Shown piece by piece: positions 1 through 8,700 of a stretch of 64,000 nucleotides of DNA. Every line of letters begins with the position of its first letter. Position 1 is the first letter of the stretch. Source of the DNA: Methylicorpusculum oleiharenae. GTDB taxonomy: Bacteria; Pseudomonadota; Gammaproteobacteria; Methylococcales; Methylomonadaceae. The DNA lies in NCBI RefSeq assembly GCF_009828925.2, contig NZ_WUTY02000001.1, positions 2,076,492 through 2,140,491 of the forward strand, in the 5' to 3' direction. The notes below the pieces were generated by a model that worked only from the letters and a program-made list of their open reading frames with translations, had not been told where the DNA came from and did no database searches. The position numbers and the translations under genes are program-made.

Positions 1-132
1 CATCCGCCGCTTTCCGCCCGGAGAATTCAGGGATGTCGGTCGCCTGATTTAGATCAGCAAGAATCGGTCTACAGCACCAATCATTCGGTTAAACTATCCG
101 GTTTTCAGATTTATTATTTCGACGGTTATTCA

Positions 133-1401
133 ATGCAACAGAAACCTATTCCGGAAAAAACAGTCGCTGTCATCGGTGGCGGTCCAGCGGGACTGATGGC
201 TGCCGAAGTGTTAATCGGTGCCGGTTTGACGGTTCATGTTTATGATGCGATGCCTTCGGTAGGGCGCAAATTTTTGATCGCGGGCAAGGGCGGTATGAAT
301 ATTACCCATTCCGAACCGTTACCTCAATTTTTGACGCGCTATGGTAAAAGACAGGCTGCACTTGCGCCCTGTGTGAGTCAATTCAGCCCGGAAAGACTCA
401 GAGCCTGGCTGGCAGAGCTGGGTATTCAAAGTTTTACGGGCAGTTCGGGGCGCGTATTTCCTGAGCAGATGAAAGCCGCTCCATTATTGAGAAGCTGGTT
501 ACACCGCTTGCGTGAGAGCGGCGTCAAATTCTTCATGCGTCATGAATGGCGCAACTGGCAAGCCATAGATCAAGGTTATTTATTGGAGTTCAACACATCT
601 GAAGGCATAAAAACTCAGCAAACTGATGCGGTCATACTCGCGCTGGGGGGCGGTAGCTGGGCCAAGTTAGGTTCTACAGGCGCATGGGTCTCTTTACTGC
701 AGCATCAGGGCATATCGGTCGCGCCTTTATTGCCGTCAAACTGCGGTTTTGATGTCGCCTGGTCTGAGTATTTCAGCGAGCATTTTGCCGGACAACCGGT
801 TAAAACGGTGGTGATGTCTTTTACCGACAGTCAGGGCAACCCGCATTCAAAGCGGGGCGAATTTAACATTACGTCAACCGGCGTAGAAGGCAGCCTCATT
901 TATGCTTTGTCTTCGGTTCTGCGCGATGAAACACGTTCATCCGGTCATGCGGATGCACTCATCGATTTATTACCCGATGTCCCGCTGGATCGATTGATAG
1001 AACGCTTGGAACAGCCTCGGGGGAAATCATCGCTTACCAATCACCTGAGAAAAAAAGCCGGTTTGACAAGCGTAAAGGCAGGTCTTTTACGCGAGTGCCT
1101 TGCCCCGGGTCTGTTTGACGATATGGCGCATCTGGCTCACGCGATCAAGCACATGCCTTTGAGCGTCATAGCAGCTAGACCTTTGGATGAGGCGATCAGC
1201 AGCGCCGGAGGCGTCGTTTTTGAAGCGCTGACCGGTGATTTGATGATTAAGGCGTGGCCGGGAATTTTTTGTGCAGGAGAAATGCTCGACTGGGAGGCGC
1301 CAACCGGCGGCTATTTGCTGACGGCTTGTCTGGCAACCGGAAGAGCCGCTGGACACGGCGTTTTAACGTGGTTGGAGCGAGATGATCAGCCAGGTGGGTA
1401 G
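133..1401 (+). CDS. BaiN/HI0933-like NAD(P)/FAD-dependent flavoprotein
   Basis: A 422-residue flavoprotein resembling the HI0933/TIGR03862 group, whose physiological substrate is not established. The N-terminal Rossmann FAD motif GGGPAG is at residues 15-20, followed by the family signatures GRKFLIAGKGGMN, GRVFPEQMKAAPLL and GGGSWAKLG, a GEFNIT-GVEGSLIYAL block in the middle, and the C-terminal FAD-contacting GEMLDWEAPTGGYLL. Length fits the family. The reading frame is open leftwards to the window edge, but the Rossmann strand begins about ten residues after this ATG, so the start is kept; its ribosome site is weak. It stands alone, convergent with the PEP-CTERM gene that follows. Family assignment is firm, function is unknown. 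Confidence 0.9.
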   Translation: MQQKPIPEKTVAVIGGGPAGLMAAEVLIGAGLTVHVYDAMPSVGRKFLIAGKGGMNITHSEPLPQFLTRYGKRQAALAPCVSQFSPERLRAWLAELGIQSFTGSSGRVFPEQMKAAPLLRSWLHRLRESGVKFFMRHEWRNWQAIDQGYLLEFNTSEGIKTQQTDAVILALGGGSWAKLGSTGAWVSLLQHQGISVAPLLPSNCGFDVAWSEYFSEHFAGQPVKTVVMSFTDSQGNPHSKRGEFNITSTGVEGSLIYALSSVLRDETRSSGHADALIDLLPDVPLDRLIERLEQPRGKSSLTNHLRKKAGLTSVKAGLLRECLAPGLFDDMAHLAHAIKHMPLSVIAARPLDEAISSAGGVVFEALTGDLMIKAWPGIFCAGEMLDWEAPTGGYLLTACLATGRAAGHGVLTWLERDDQPGG

Positions 1402-1437
1402 CCAGCGGATTCAAAACATAAAATGCTGGAAAATAAG

Positions 1438-1480
1438 AAGCCTTGCTGTCGCATCATCCATGAAGCAACAGCAAGGCCGG
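1438..1480 (-). terminator. hairpin between convergent genes
   Basis: A 10-bp inverted repeat, GCCTTGCTGT at 1440-1449 and ACAGCAAGGC at 1468-1477, sits between two convergent genes. Read on the minus strand it is followed by a T-rich run (TTCTTATTTT), so it most likely terminates the PhoX-like gene; it may also slow transcription from the flavoprotein gene. Confidence 0.55.
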
Positions 1481-1567
1481 TGAGCATTTACCTTTTAACA
1501 GGTTGAGAATACGTGTTTCTTTGCAGCAAGCTAGCAGAAACAATATTTCAAGTCTTACTTAGGCAAA

Positions 1568-2938
1568 TTAAGCTTTGTTACGTTTACGAGCGATCAAACC
1601 CAATAAACCAGTACCGAACAACCATACCGCACCGGGAACAGGAACTGCAGCAGGTGCTGTGATCATGAAAGTTTGGTCATTGCCGCTGGTAGGGTGTTGG
1701 ACGTTAACATAAGCCTTATTTTCATCGAACAAGTCGAAGTAAAGACCTGTTGGTTCTGCGCCTAAAGTGGCCAAGGTAGCCCAACGGCCGATTGATTCGG
1801 CTACACCGTCGTTGTTTTCATCACGCGCTGCCCAGATATCAGCGAAACCGGCACCTTGATCTTCAATAATGTAGATGTTGCCTTTTGAGTCGATTGCCAA
1901 ATTGTCAGGACTGTTAAGCGAGTCACCCACAGCAAGGCCAGTTGCTTCGTCAAGGGTATCGCGAGTCACGAACTGGAAAATATTGTTGTTTTCAAGGTCG
2001 ATTGTCCAAACATCATCGGTAGTTGTTGCTGCGAAAAACAGCATTTGGTTACCGTTTTCCAGTGTTTTGATCTCCAGGTCTTCAGGGCGTTGGTATTCTG
2101 TGCTGGGCACGACGTTTTGCGCTAAACGGCCATCAACACTGCCGTCAGTCACTGGAATGCCTGGAAGAGCCGCTCCTGATAAATCAGTGATAGAAGCCCA
2201 GGTAAAACTGCCTGAAGCATTGGCGTTGGCGCCATCACCGACTTTCAATACAGAAGTTTGACCGGCTGCGAAGAAATCGTTTCCGTTCGTGGCTAATGGA
2301 TTAGCAGAAGTGTATTTATAAATACCGCCACCGTTTAACTCATCAATGAAATAAAGGTTATTGTTTTTATCAAACGCCAGACCTTCATGCGATACGCGTG
2401 GGATGATTGATCTATGGACGAAGTTAACGTCGCTGGGTCCAGTCGCATTAACCGGATTGGTTATTTCAAACAGACGGCCTTTTGTGCTGGTACCGTTAGC
2501 GTTCCAAGATTCTTCGGCAGTCAGATATGAACCCCAAGGTGTCCAGCGTGATGCGTCACCCGCTACAAAACCGGCAGTACCGCTATTGACGATAGTCGTC
2601 GTTGTTTTGGTGCTCAGGTCTATTCGTTGAACGCCGCCCGCTGATGTTTCATAAGGCATGAACAAATAACGGCCTGCATCAGGACCTGTTTCATTGGCAG
2701 TGATCATATCCCAGTTACCGCTGTTGCTTTGTCCTGCAGCAAGTTGTGCATTACGATTGGCAATTGATTCTTGGGTCCAGGTAGGGTTGGCGAATTGGAA
2801 TGGCGCTGATTCAGGCAATGAACCCGCAGCGACAGAATTTGCCAAGGGAGTAAAATCGTCAAAAGCAGCATGAGCTGAGAGAGGGGCTAGAACGATTGCT
2901 ACAGCGGAAGCAATCAATGATAATTTGATAGATTTCAT
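1568..2938 (-). CDS. PhoX/DUF839-like secreted protein with PEP-CTERM tail
   Basis: A 456-residue secreted protein. The N-terminus has a signal peptide (MKSIKLSLIASAVA...SAHA). The body shows motifs of the PhoX/DUF839 beta-propeller phosphatase family: TPWGSYLTAEES near residue 130, SHEGLAFD near 180 and YQRPEDLEI near 285. The C-terminus is a sorting tail: VPVPGAVWLFGTGLLGL then RKRNKA. The ATG at 2938 is chosen because a GGAG lies just upstream; a TTG 42 bases further out has no such support and would put residues before the signal peptide. Phosphatase activity is inferred from the family only; the PhoX metal ligands were not checked. Pho-like repeats lie upstream, fitting a phosphate-scavenging role. 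An esterase-like or purely structural DUF839 propeller is the alternative. Confidence 0.82.
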   Translation of the reverse strand: MKSIKLSLIASAVAIVLAPLSAHAAFDDFTPLANSVAAGSLPESAPFQFANPTWTQESIANRNAQLAAGQSNSGNWDMITANETGPDAGRYLFMPYETSAGGVQRIDLSTKTTTTIVNSGTAGFVAGDASRWTPWGSYLTAEESWNANGTSTKGRLFEITNPVNATGPSDVNFVHRSIIPRVSHEGLAFDKNNNLYFIDELNGGGIYKYTSANPLATNGNDFFAAGQTSVLKVGDGANANASGSFTWASITDLSGAALPGIPVTDGSVDGRLAQNVVPSTEYQRPEDLEIKTLENGNQMLFFAATTTDDVWTIDLENNNIFQFVTRDTLDEATGLAVGDSLNSPDNLAIDSKGNIYIIEDQGAGFADIWAARDENNDGVAESIGRWATLATLGAEPTGLYFDLFDENKAYVNVQHPTSGNDQTFMITAPAAVPVPGAVWLFGTGLLGLIARKRNKA

Positions 2939-3060
2939 TTTTTTTGTGACTCCAAACAAGTTGTTTTCGTTAACAAGCAATTAGAAAGAGTTAAAATTCT
3001 GAATTACAAAACGCCTCCAAATGGCGCCAGAAAATGTTAACTGGGTCACATAAAATATAA

Positions 3061-3089
3061 GTTACTGTTTTGTTAAGATTTGGTTAATT
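3061..3089 (-). promoter_or_regulatory. degenerate Pho-box-like repeats
   Basis: Three GTTANNN units at 3061, 3072 and 3083 (plus-strand reading) repeat every 11 bp with T-rich 4-bp spacers, the geometry of PhoB half-sites. Each unit departs from the consensus CTGTMAY, so this is a weaker site than the one before the porin. An AT-rich -10-like stretch lies at 3051-3060. Distance to the start codon is about 120 bp. Confidence 0.4.
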
Positions 3090-3139
3090 GTCTTACGTTT
3101 GTGCTTTCCATTTTTGATCGTACAGAAGGGGATCAACAC

Positions 3140-6100
3140 TCAACGCCGGAAATTGCCAAAACGCAGCAAGATTGCAGGCAGCAGCAACAGATTCAATAAC
3201 GTTGATGAGGCCAAGCCCCCAATAATGATGGCGGCCATGGGGCCCATGATTTCTCTTCCCGGATTGTCACTGTTAAAAGCGATGGGAGACATCGCCAAGG
3301 CGGTGACCAAAGCGGTCATCAGTATGGAAGGTAATCGTTCTTGAGCCCCCTGAGTCACTGTCTCCAGGTTCCAGGGTTTGCCCTGGGTTTCGGTCAGGTA
3401 GCGGTAATGAGATAACAGCATGATGCTGTTGCGTACAGTAATGCCGAATAGCGTAACAAAGCCAACGACTGAGCCTACAGAAAGACTTTCTCCACTTAAC
3501 AAAACAGCGGCAACTCCCCCCACTAATGAAAACGGCAGGTTAACCAAAGTGATCAGGGTATGCCGGAAACTGCCCAAGGCAATGTAGATAAAAATCATCA
3601 CGCCGGTTCCGGCCAGCAATGAATATAAAATTAAGTCTTTACGGGCTTTACTCTGTTCTATCGCGGCACCGGTGTATTCAGGGTACATGTCAGCAGGAAA
3701 GTTGACCTCTTTAAAAACGCGTGATTTTAAGTCCGTCATAAAGGCGTCAAAATCGCGGTCAACTACGTTGGCGGTAATGGTCTGCCTGCGCTGTGCGTTT
3801 TGATGCAAAATATTGTAGCGTCCTGTGGTCAATCTGATATCGGCGACTTGGGCCAAGGTAATCAAGGTGCCATCCAGCGTCCGTATCGGCAACTGACCCA
3901 GCAGTTCCGGCCGATGCCGAAATTCGGGCGTGAGCGTTACGCTGATGTCAAAGATACGGTTGCCCTGAATATTCTTGCCTATCAGCTTGCTTTGATAAGC
4001 CGTCTGGATGACATTCATCACTTCAGCCGATCTTAAACCCCAAAAAATAAGTTTGTCTTCATTTAGATTGATCTGAATAACCGGCGTAGCAGGCGGTGAG
4101 CGCAGTTGCACTTCTGCAGCTCCCGGAATGGTGCGTATGACGGCTGCCACTTCCTCCGCTTTAAGGTCCATGGCGTTTAAATCATTTCCGAAGATGTTAA
4201 CCACGACAGGCGATGTATAGCCAGAGATAGTCTCATCAACGCGTTCGGTAAGAAAGGTATTGGCTTCGTACAGAATGCCGGGAAATGCGCCAAGAATCTT
4301 GCGCAACGCGGTCAGGACACGCTGTTGTTCCCGGCCGGATAGGGGTTTTAGACGCACTTCAAACTCACTGTAATGGCTGCCGTAGGTATCGGCGCCCCGC
4401 TCAGCCCGCCCCGCCCATTGCGAAACAGATTCAATACCCGGAATTTTTAAAAACTCTCCGGTAATTTGGCTGCCGATACGAATAGTTTCCTGCAGCGAGG
4501 TGCCTGGAATGCTGGTGGTATGAACAATGTAGTGGCCTTCACGCAATTCCGGTAAAAATTTACTACCCATGCCAAAGAAGGCAAAAATGCCGCACAGACA
4601 CAGGAGTGAACTGATGAGTAACACGGTATTGAAATGGCGGGTCACAAAGCCCAGCGCTTTCTGGTAACCGGGTTTAATCAATCGAATGGCTGGCGGTTCT
4701 CTGGCGTCATTAAGCTGTTTGCCCAATAACAGGTAGCACAGTGCCGGTGTTAACGTCAGCGCAACCAGTAAAGACATCAGGATGGCCAGAATGTACGAAA
4801 TTCCCAAAGGCGCAAACAGGCGTCCGGCGGTTCCGCCTAAAGTCAATAAAGGTACAAAAGCCAGTGCGACGATAAAGCTGGCATAGACAACCGAACTGCG
4901 CACTTCCAGGGAAGCAGTGTAGATAACTTCCGATAAAGGCCGGGGTGAGGGGATAAGTCGGTTTTCGCGTAGCCTGCGGAATATATTTTCGGTGTCGATA
5001 ATGGCGTCATCGACGACTTCGCCCAGGGCAATGGCCAGGCCGCCAAGCACCATGATATTCAGGTTGATCCCGGATTCCAGTAGAATAACGATGGCGGAAA
5101 TCAGCGAAACCGGAATCGCAACCGCCGAAATGATGGCGGTACGCAGGTTAAACAAAAAAGCGTACAGAATAATCAAGACGAACAATCCGCCGAACAATAA
5201 ATGGCCTGATAAATTGGCCAGGGATGCTTCAATGTAATCGGCCGGTCGAAATAAATGCGGGTAAAAGCTGATGTCGTGGGTTTGAAACAGGGTACTGAAT
5301 TCGGTTAGTGTTTCTTCTACCTGTTTTGATACGGTTAATGTATTCGACCCGAATTGACCGATCACCATCATGACGATCCCGGGTTTTCCCATGATCTGGG
5401 CCGCACCGATGGGCGCATCAGGCGCATGGCGGATCAGGGCGACATCACCCAGTGTCACAGCGCGGCCTTGCTGGTGGTTAAGCACGACACCCGCAAATGT
5501 TTCAGGTGTGGCTTTTTGTCCGGTGATTTCCAGAGTAAAGCGCTGGTTGGTATTTTCTATAAAACCACTGCCTTGCACTTGAGCCGCCTCTGATGCCGCC
5601 AGAATAACGTCATTCAAGGCCAGATTGAAACGCTGTAATTTGGCCGGATCGACCTGAATCTGCAGTTGTTGAATTTCGCCTCCAAAGACGTTGATGTCGG
5701 CCACGCCCGGGACCGCAAGAAGTCTGGGGACGATAGTCCAGTCCACCAGATTGCGCAATGTCATCAAATCACTTTTGTCCGAATTCAAACCGATGGTCAG
5801 AACAGTCGCCGATGAAGAAGACAGCGGGACAGCGGTTGGCGCGCTGACAACCCCTTGAGGTAATTGGTTTGCCAAACCGGCCAGTCGCTCACCCAATAAC
5901 TGGCGGTTACGATAGATCTCGCTATCTTCGCTGAACGTTGCCGTGACAATTGACAGGCCCTGAATAGACTCGGACCGAACGCTATGGAGCTGGCTGAGGC
6001 CTCTAATGGCACTTTCTATCTGTTGGGTGACCAATATTTCAACCTGTTCGGCTGAATAACCCGGTGCTTCAGTCTGAATCGTAATTTGTTTGGGCGAAAA

Positions 6101-6223
6101 CTCGGGAAATACATCAAGACCCGCAAATGCAAAACGATACAGTCCGTAGCTGAATAACAGCACAGCCATAACGGCTACAAGGCCCGGATAACGGATTGAA
6201 AATCGGATCAGTGCCGTCAGCAT
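3140..6223 (-). CDS. heavy-metal efflux RND permease (CusA/CzcA family)
   Basis: A 1027-residue inner-membrane proton-driven pump of the HME-RND class, full length for the family. The N-terminus is the usual first helix (IRFSIRYPGLVAVMAVLLF) and porter-domain signatures follow, such as VFPEFSPKQITIQTEAPG. The TM4 signature reads ALGEVVDDAIIDTEN, with paired acidic residues expected for proton relay. This differs from the DFG-type (CzcA) and GAMVDAA-type (CusA) signatures and is closer to the GEVVDDAI group that includes the nickel exporter NrsA, so the metal cannot be stated. A C-terminal GFVTLFGITVRNSIML block is present. It follows its adaptor by 6 bp; no TolC-like outer-membrane gene is adjacent. 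Confidence 0.9.
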   Translation of the reverse strand: MLTALIRFSIRYPGLVAVMAVLLFSYGLYRFAFAGLDVFPEFSPKQITIQTEAPGYSAEQVEILVTQQIESAIRGLSQLHSVRSESIQGLSIVTATFSEDSEIYRNRQLLGERLAGLANQLPQGVVSAPTAVPLSSSSATVLTIGLNSDKSDLMTLRNLVDWTIVPRLLAVPGVADINVFGGEIQQLQIQVDPAKLQRFNLALNDVILAASEAAQVQGSGFIENTNQRFTLEITGQKATPETFAGVVLNHQQGRAVTLGDVALIRHAPDAPIGAAQIMGKPGIVMMVIGQFGSNTLTVSKQVEETLTEFSTLFQTHDISFYPHLFRPADYIEASLANLSGHLLFGGLFVLIILYAFLFNLRTAIISAVAIPVSLISAIVILLESGINLNIMVLGGLAIALGEVVDDAIIDTENIFRRLRENRLIPSPRPLSEVIYTASLEVRSSVVYASFIVALAFVPLLTLGGTAGRLFAPLGISYILAILMSLLVALTLTPALCYLLLGKQLNDAREPPAIRLIKPGYQKALGFVTRHFNTVLLISSLLCLCGIFAFFGMGSKFLPELREGHYIVHTTSIPGTSLQETIRIGSQITGEFLKIPGIESVSQWAGRAERGADTYGSHYSEFEVRLKPLSGREQQRVLTALRKILGAFPGILYEANTFLTERVDETISGYTSPVVVNIFGNDLNAMDLKAEEVAAVIRTIPGAAEVQLRSPPATPVIQINLNEDKLIFWGLRSAEVMNVIQTAYQSKLIGKNIQGNRIFDISVTLTPEFRHRPELLGQLPIRTLDGTLITLAQVADIRLTTGRYNILHQNAQRRQTITANVVDRDFDAFMTDLKSRVFKEVNFPADMYPEYTGAAIEQSKARKDLILYSLLAGTGVMIFIYIALGSFRHTLITLVNLPFSLVGGVAAVLLSGESLSVGSVVGFVTLFGITVRNSIMLLSHYRYLTETQGKPWNLETVTQGAQERLPSILMTALVTALAMSPIAFNSDNPGREIMGPMAAIIIGGLASSTLLNLLLLPAILLRFGNFRR

Positions 6224-6229
6224 AGGAAG

Positions 6230-7264
6230 CTAGTCATCATCGTCTTCATCAGGAATTTGGGCTTTAAATTCCTCTGATAGCAGCATTTGAGCTCCGGTGA
6301 TGACTATCTCTTCTCCTGTGGCAAGTCCTTGGGTGATGAAATAGCCGTTCTGGGCTTCATCGAACGTTTGGATGGCGCGGCGATTAAAGTGTTCCGGGCC
6401 GGTTTTGATGTAAACAAACGCTTGCCCAAGATGCCAGATCAAAGCCGTGCGGGGTATGATGACACCGGAAAGTGCTTCTTGTTGTTTCGGTAGCCATGCA
6501 GCAACGCGGGCGCCGGGTCGAATGCCGGGATGCCGAGTTGTAAAAAAATGACTTTCGCCTTGAGTCAGTCCGTCAAGCTGCGGTGCTTTTGCGATCCATT
6601 CGGCGCTTTGTGCCTGATCTCTCTCACCGGAAGGGCTTACGGTCAATTTTTGACCAGCCGGATTTAGCTGGGTGGCGCTGGGGAAGGTGATAAGTAACAA
6701 TGCTTGCTGTCCGTTTAAATAAGGTGTCACGGCAAGGCTGTCTTGTTGTATAAACAAACCGCTCAGTTTCTCTCCCCAATTCATGATGGCTTCGTTTCGA
6801 ATACCTTGAGCGGTCCATTGCGCATTTTGAGACAAGGCCTGTTCCGATTGAAACAGCGCCTGTTGTTCTTCCAGTGCGCGTTTTGCAGCGACGCCGCTGT
6901 CATGCAAGTGGCGTGTCCGGGCCATGGCTTTTTGGGTCAATTGCAAACGGGCCCGGCTGTTTTGTGTTTCTGCCAGCGCGCTTAAATAACGGTTCCTAAG
7001 GTCCAGTAAGGGCTGCAGACTCAGTGCATTGCCGTAAACAGCTATTTCAGGTAGAAAGCTTTCGGGTTCTAATGTCAATGTTTGGATGCCTGACAAGGCT
7101 TGTTGTTCTGTTTCTATCTCAACGTCAGCGCGCCGGTTTATCTCCGTTGGTGCTTGCAAGTCAGCTTTTGGGCTGGCAAAGCCTGGAATGGTAATCAGGC
7201 CAAGCGTTGTGGCGGCAATCAAACAAAGCGGCTTAAAGATGTTGACGGCAGGCAATCTGGACAT
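6230..7264 (-). CDS. RND periplasmic adaptor subunit (CusB/HlyD family)
   Basis: A 344-residue membrane-fusion protein that should bridge the RND pump to an outer-membrane channel. It has an N-terminal signal or anchor (hydrophobic residues about 10-28), a helical hairpin region (about 85-150, LRNRYLSALAETQNSRARL and following, rich in Ala/Gln/Leu), and beta-rich barrel and membrane-proximal parts to the end (VIIPRTALIWHLGQAFVYI). The C-terminus ends in the acidic run IPDEDDDD, which could bind metal, though this is conjecture. The pump gene begins 6 bp downstream, so the two are one operon. Partner outer-membrane protein must lie elsewhere. Confidence 0.85.
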   Translation of the reverse strand: MSRLPAVNIFKPLCLIAATTLGLITIPGFASPKADLQAPTEINRRADVEIETEQQALSGIQTLTLEPESFLPEIAVYGNALSLQPLLDLRNRYLSALAETQNSRARLQLTQKAMARTRHLHDSGVAAKRALEEQQALFQSEQALSQNAQWTAQGIRNEAIMNWGEKLSGLFIQQDSLAVTPYLNGQQALLLITFPSATQLNPAGQKLTVSPSGERDQAQSAEWIAKAPQLDGLTQGESHFFTTRHPGIRPGARVAAWLPKQQEALSGVIIPRTALIWHLGQAFVYIKTGPEHFNRRAIQTFDEAQNGYFITQGLATGEEIVITGAQMLLSEEFKAQIPDEDDDD

Positions 7265-7689
7265 TCAGTTTAAAAAGTAGGTAGAGTTGCTCAAATTCAA
7301 AATCGATATTTTTAATGCTGAGCCCGGGGTTTCCCTTGAAATAATGGCAAAAATCAGGGGTCAAGCGATAAACTTAAGTGAGGCGGCTTGATTTGCTGGA
7401 GGAGATTATAAGTCGGACTGAAATCTATAATTAAATTTTTGTTGTTTTAACGGATTGCAGGTTATTCTTTAGCAACGCTTAGGATGAATAACAGGTTGGT
7501 ACCCGGTTCTCGAATCGGCCCGTTTTAATGATGTTATTGTCCGGCTTACGGTTCAAGATTAACACAGGATAATCCTGTCTAACGGAGAGACTCCGATTAA
7601 TTCAAGCTTTTATAAGCCAAGACACCTTATCAACGAAACAGCCGTGTAAAAGTTGTTTCCGGATTTAAACTAACCAGGTATGTAGGACA
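7265..7689. other. 425-bp intergenic region before gcvH with two hairpins
   Basis: This divergent region must hold the promoters of the RND operon (minus) and gcvH (plus). Two short hairpins lie side by side: ACAGGAT-A-ATCCTGT at 7564-7578 and CGGAG-AGA-CTCCG at 7583-7595, about 95 bp ahead of gcvH. They may form a 5' leader structure. No coding frame or known riboswitch was recognised; the conserved glycine-aptamer core was looked for and not found. Confidence 0.4.
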
Positions 7690-8073
7690 ATGAACGAATT
7701 ACCCGATAATTTAAAATATGCAAAAACCCATGAATGGGCAAAACTGGAAGACGATAATCTAGTGCGTGTCGGCATTACCGATTTTGCCCAGGCTGAACTG
7801 GGTGATCTGGTTTTTATCGAGTTGCCTAAAATTGGGCGGCAAGTAAAAACAGGTGAACAATGTTCGGTTGTTGAGTCGGTAAAGACCGCATCGGATTTAT
7901 ACAGTCCCGTTTCGGGTGAGGTCGTGTCTGTTAACGAGCTATTAAACGACGCACCTGAACAGGTGAATGATGACGCCTATACTTCCTGGTTGTTTTGCAT
8001 CAAAGCAGATAATCCTTCCGAACTTGACGCATTGATGGATGCCGATGCCTATCGGGAAATGATTGAAGGTTGA
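7690..8073 (+). CDS. gcvH: glycine cleavage system H protein
   Basis: A 127-residue lipoyl carrier that shuttles the aminomethyl group between the P, T and L proteins of glycine cleavage. The lipoylation motif VESVKTASD places the modified lysine at residue 65; the N-terminal KYAKTHEWAKLEDD and the C-terminal PSELDALMDADAYREMI are typical. Length matches the family. It stands alone: gcvP and gcvT are not beside it, so the complex is encoded in pieces or the protein has another role such as lipoyl relay. In serine-cycle or glycine-handling metabolism it would link to one-carbon units (inference). Confidence 0.95.
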   Translation: MNELPDNLKYAKTHEWAKLEDDNLVRVGITDFAQAELGDLVFIELPKIGRQVKTGEQCSVVESVKTASDLYSPVSGEVVSVNELLNDAPEQVNDDAYTSWLFCIKADNPSELDALMDADAYREMIEG

Positions 8074-8087
8074 AATGATTTTTCAGG

Positions 8088-8103
8088 AATGACAATTGTC
8101 ATT
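8088..8103. promoter_or_regulatory. 16-bp perfect palindrome between gcvH and dgkA
   Basis: AATGACAATTGTCATT is a perfect palindrome, followed at 8107 by CTGACAA, which partly repeats it. It could be an operator for dgkA or a stem after gcvH; no regulator can be named. Confidence 0.3.
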
Positions 8104-8161
8104 TTTCTGACAAATTACAGGGCTAACATGGACGTTTTGGATAATGGATAGTCGAACAAAC

Positions 8162-8521
8162 ATGGCAAATCAAAACGCAAAAGGCATAAAACGCATTTTT
8201 AATGCAGTGTTCTTTTCAATCGCGGGTTTTAAGGCAACCTGGTCGCATGAAGAAGCGTTCAGGCAGGAAGTGCTCCTGTTTGTTGTTACGACGCCCGTGG
8301 CTCTGTGGTTGGGTCAAACGGCTACAGACAAGCTTTTGCTGATCGGCAGTATGGTCCTGGTCTTGGTGGTTGAATTATTGAATTCGGCGGTGGAAGCGGT
8401 TGTCGATCGCGTCGGGCTGGATCATCACGAGTTGTCCGGCAGAGCGAAGGATATAGGATCCGCTGCAGTAATGCTGTCTTTGCTCTGGGCAGCTGTGACC
8501 TGGGGCGTGATATTATTGTAA
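8162..8521 (+). CDS. dgkA: diacylglycerol kinase
   Basis: A 119-residue integral membrane kinase that phosphorylates diacylglycerol to phosphatidate for lipid recycling. Three transmembrane segments can be seen (about 40-60, 62-85 and 100-118) after an amphipathic N-terminal surface helix. The catalytic signature is intact: WSHEEAFRQE near residue 27, VELLNSAVEAVVDR near 70 and SGRAKDIGSAAVML near 90. The ATG at 8162 is preferred over one six codons earlier because MANQNAKGIKRIFNA aligns with the E. coli start MANNTTGFTRIIKA; neither has a strong ribosome site. Its size then matches E. coli DgkA (122 residues). Confidence 0.93.
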   Translation: MANQNAKGIKRIFNAVFFSIAGFKATWSHEEAFRQEVLLFVVTTPVALWLGQTATDKLLLIGSMVLVLVVELLNSAVEAVVDRVGLDHHELSGRAKDIGSAAVMLSLLWAAVTWGVILL

Positions 8522-8539
8522 TTTTGTAACTATTTAGCG

Positions 8540-8563
8540 GAGCATCAAAATAAAGTGATGCTC
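8540..8563 (+). terminator. hairpin downstream of dgkA
   Basis: GAGCATCA at 8540-8547 pairs perfectly with TGATGCTC at 8556-8563 around an 8-nt loop. There is no T-run, so it may be a weak terminator or an mRNA-stabilising stem; a REP-like palindrome follows within 5 bp. Confidence 0.4.
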
Positions 8564-8567
8564 ACTG

Positions 8568-8603
8568 TAGGTTGGGTTGCGAAAAGCATGGAACCCAACC
8601 TAC
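8568..8603. repeat. REP-like palindrome, copy 1
   Basis: GTAGGTTGGGTT at 8568-8579 is a perfect inverted repeat of AACCCAACCTAC at 8592-8603, with GCGAAAAGCATGG between. The same core returns at 10499-10586 and partly at 46634-46658, so it belongs to a dispersed family in this genome. Confidence 0.75.
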
Positions 8604-8700
8604 GTTTAATAATGATGTAATTTTTTGAAATTCGCAGGCTTTTCATTTTTTATAATGGGAGGCAGACTGCGATTTGTTAACGAGGGGTTCTGAGGAATTT

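Noticed and set aside
1-132. Extension of the first flavoprotein upstream to the window edge
   Set aside because: The frame is open, but the family begins with the Rossmann motif ten residues after the ATG at 133 and the upstream residues are not family-like.
7265-7689. Possible glycine riboswitch before gcvH
   Set aside because: The leader has two hairpins but none of the conserved glycine-aptamer core strings; left as an unexplained structured region.
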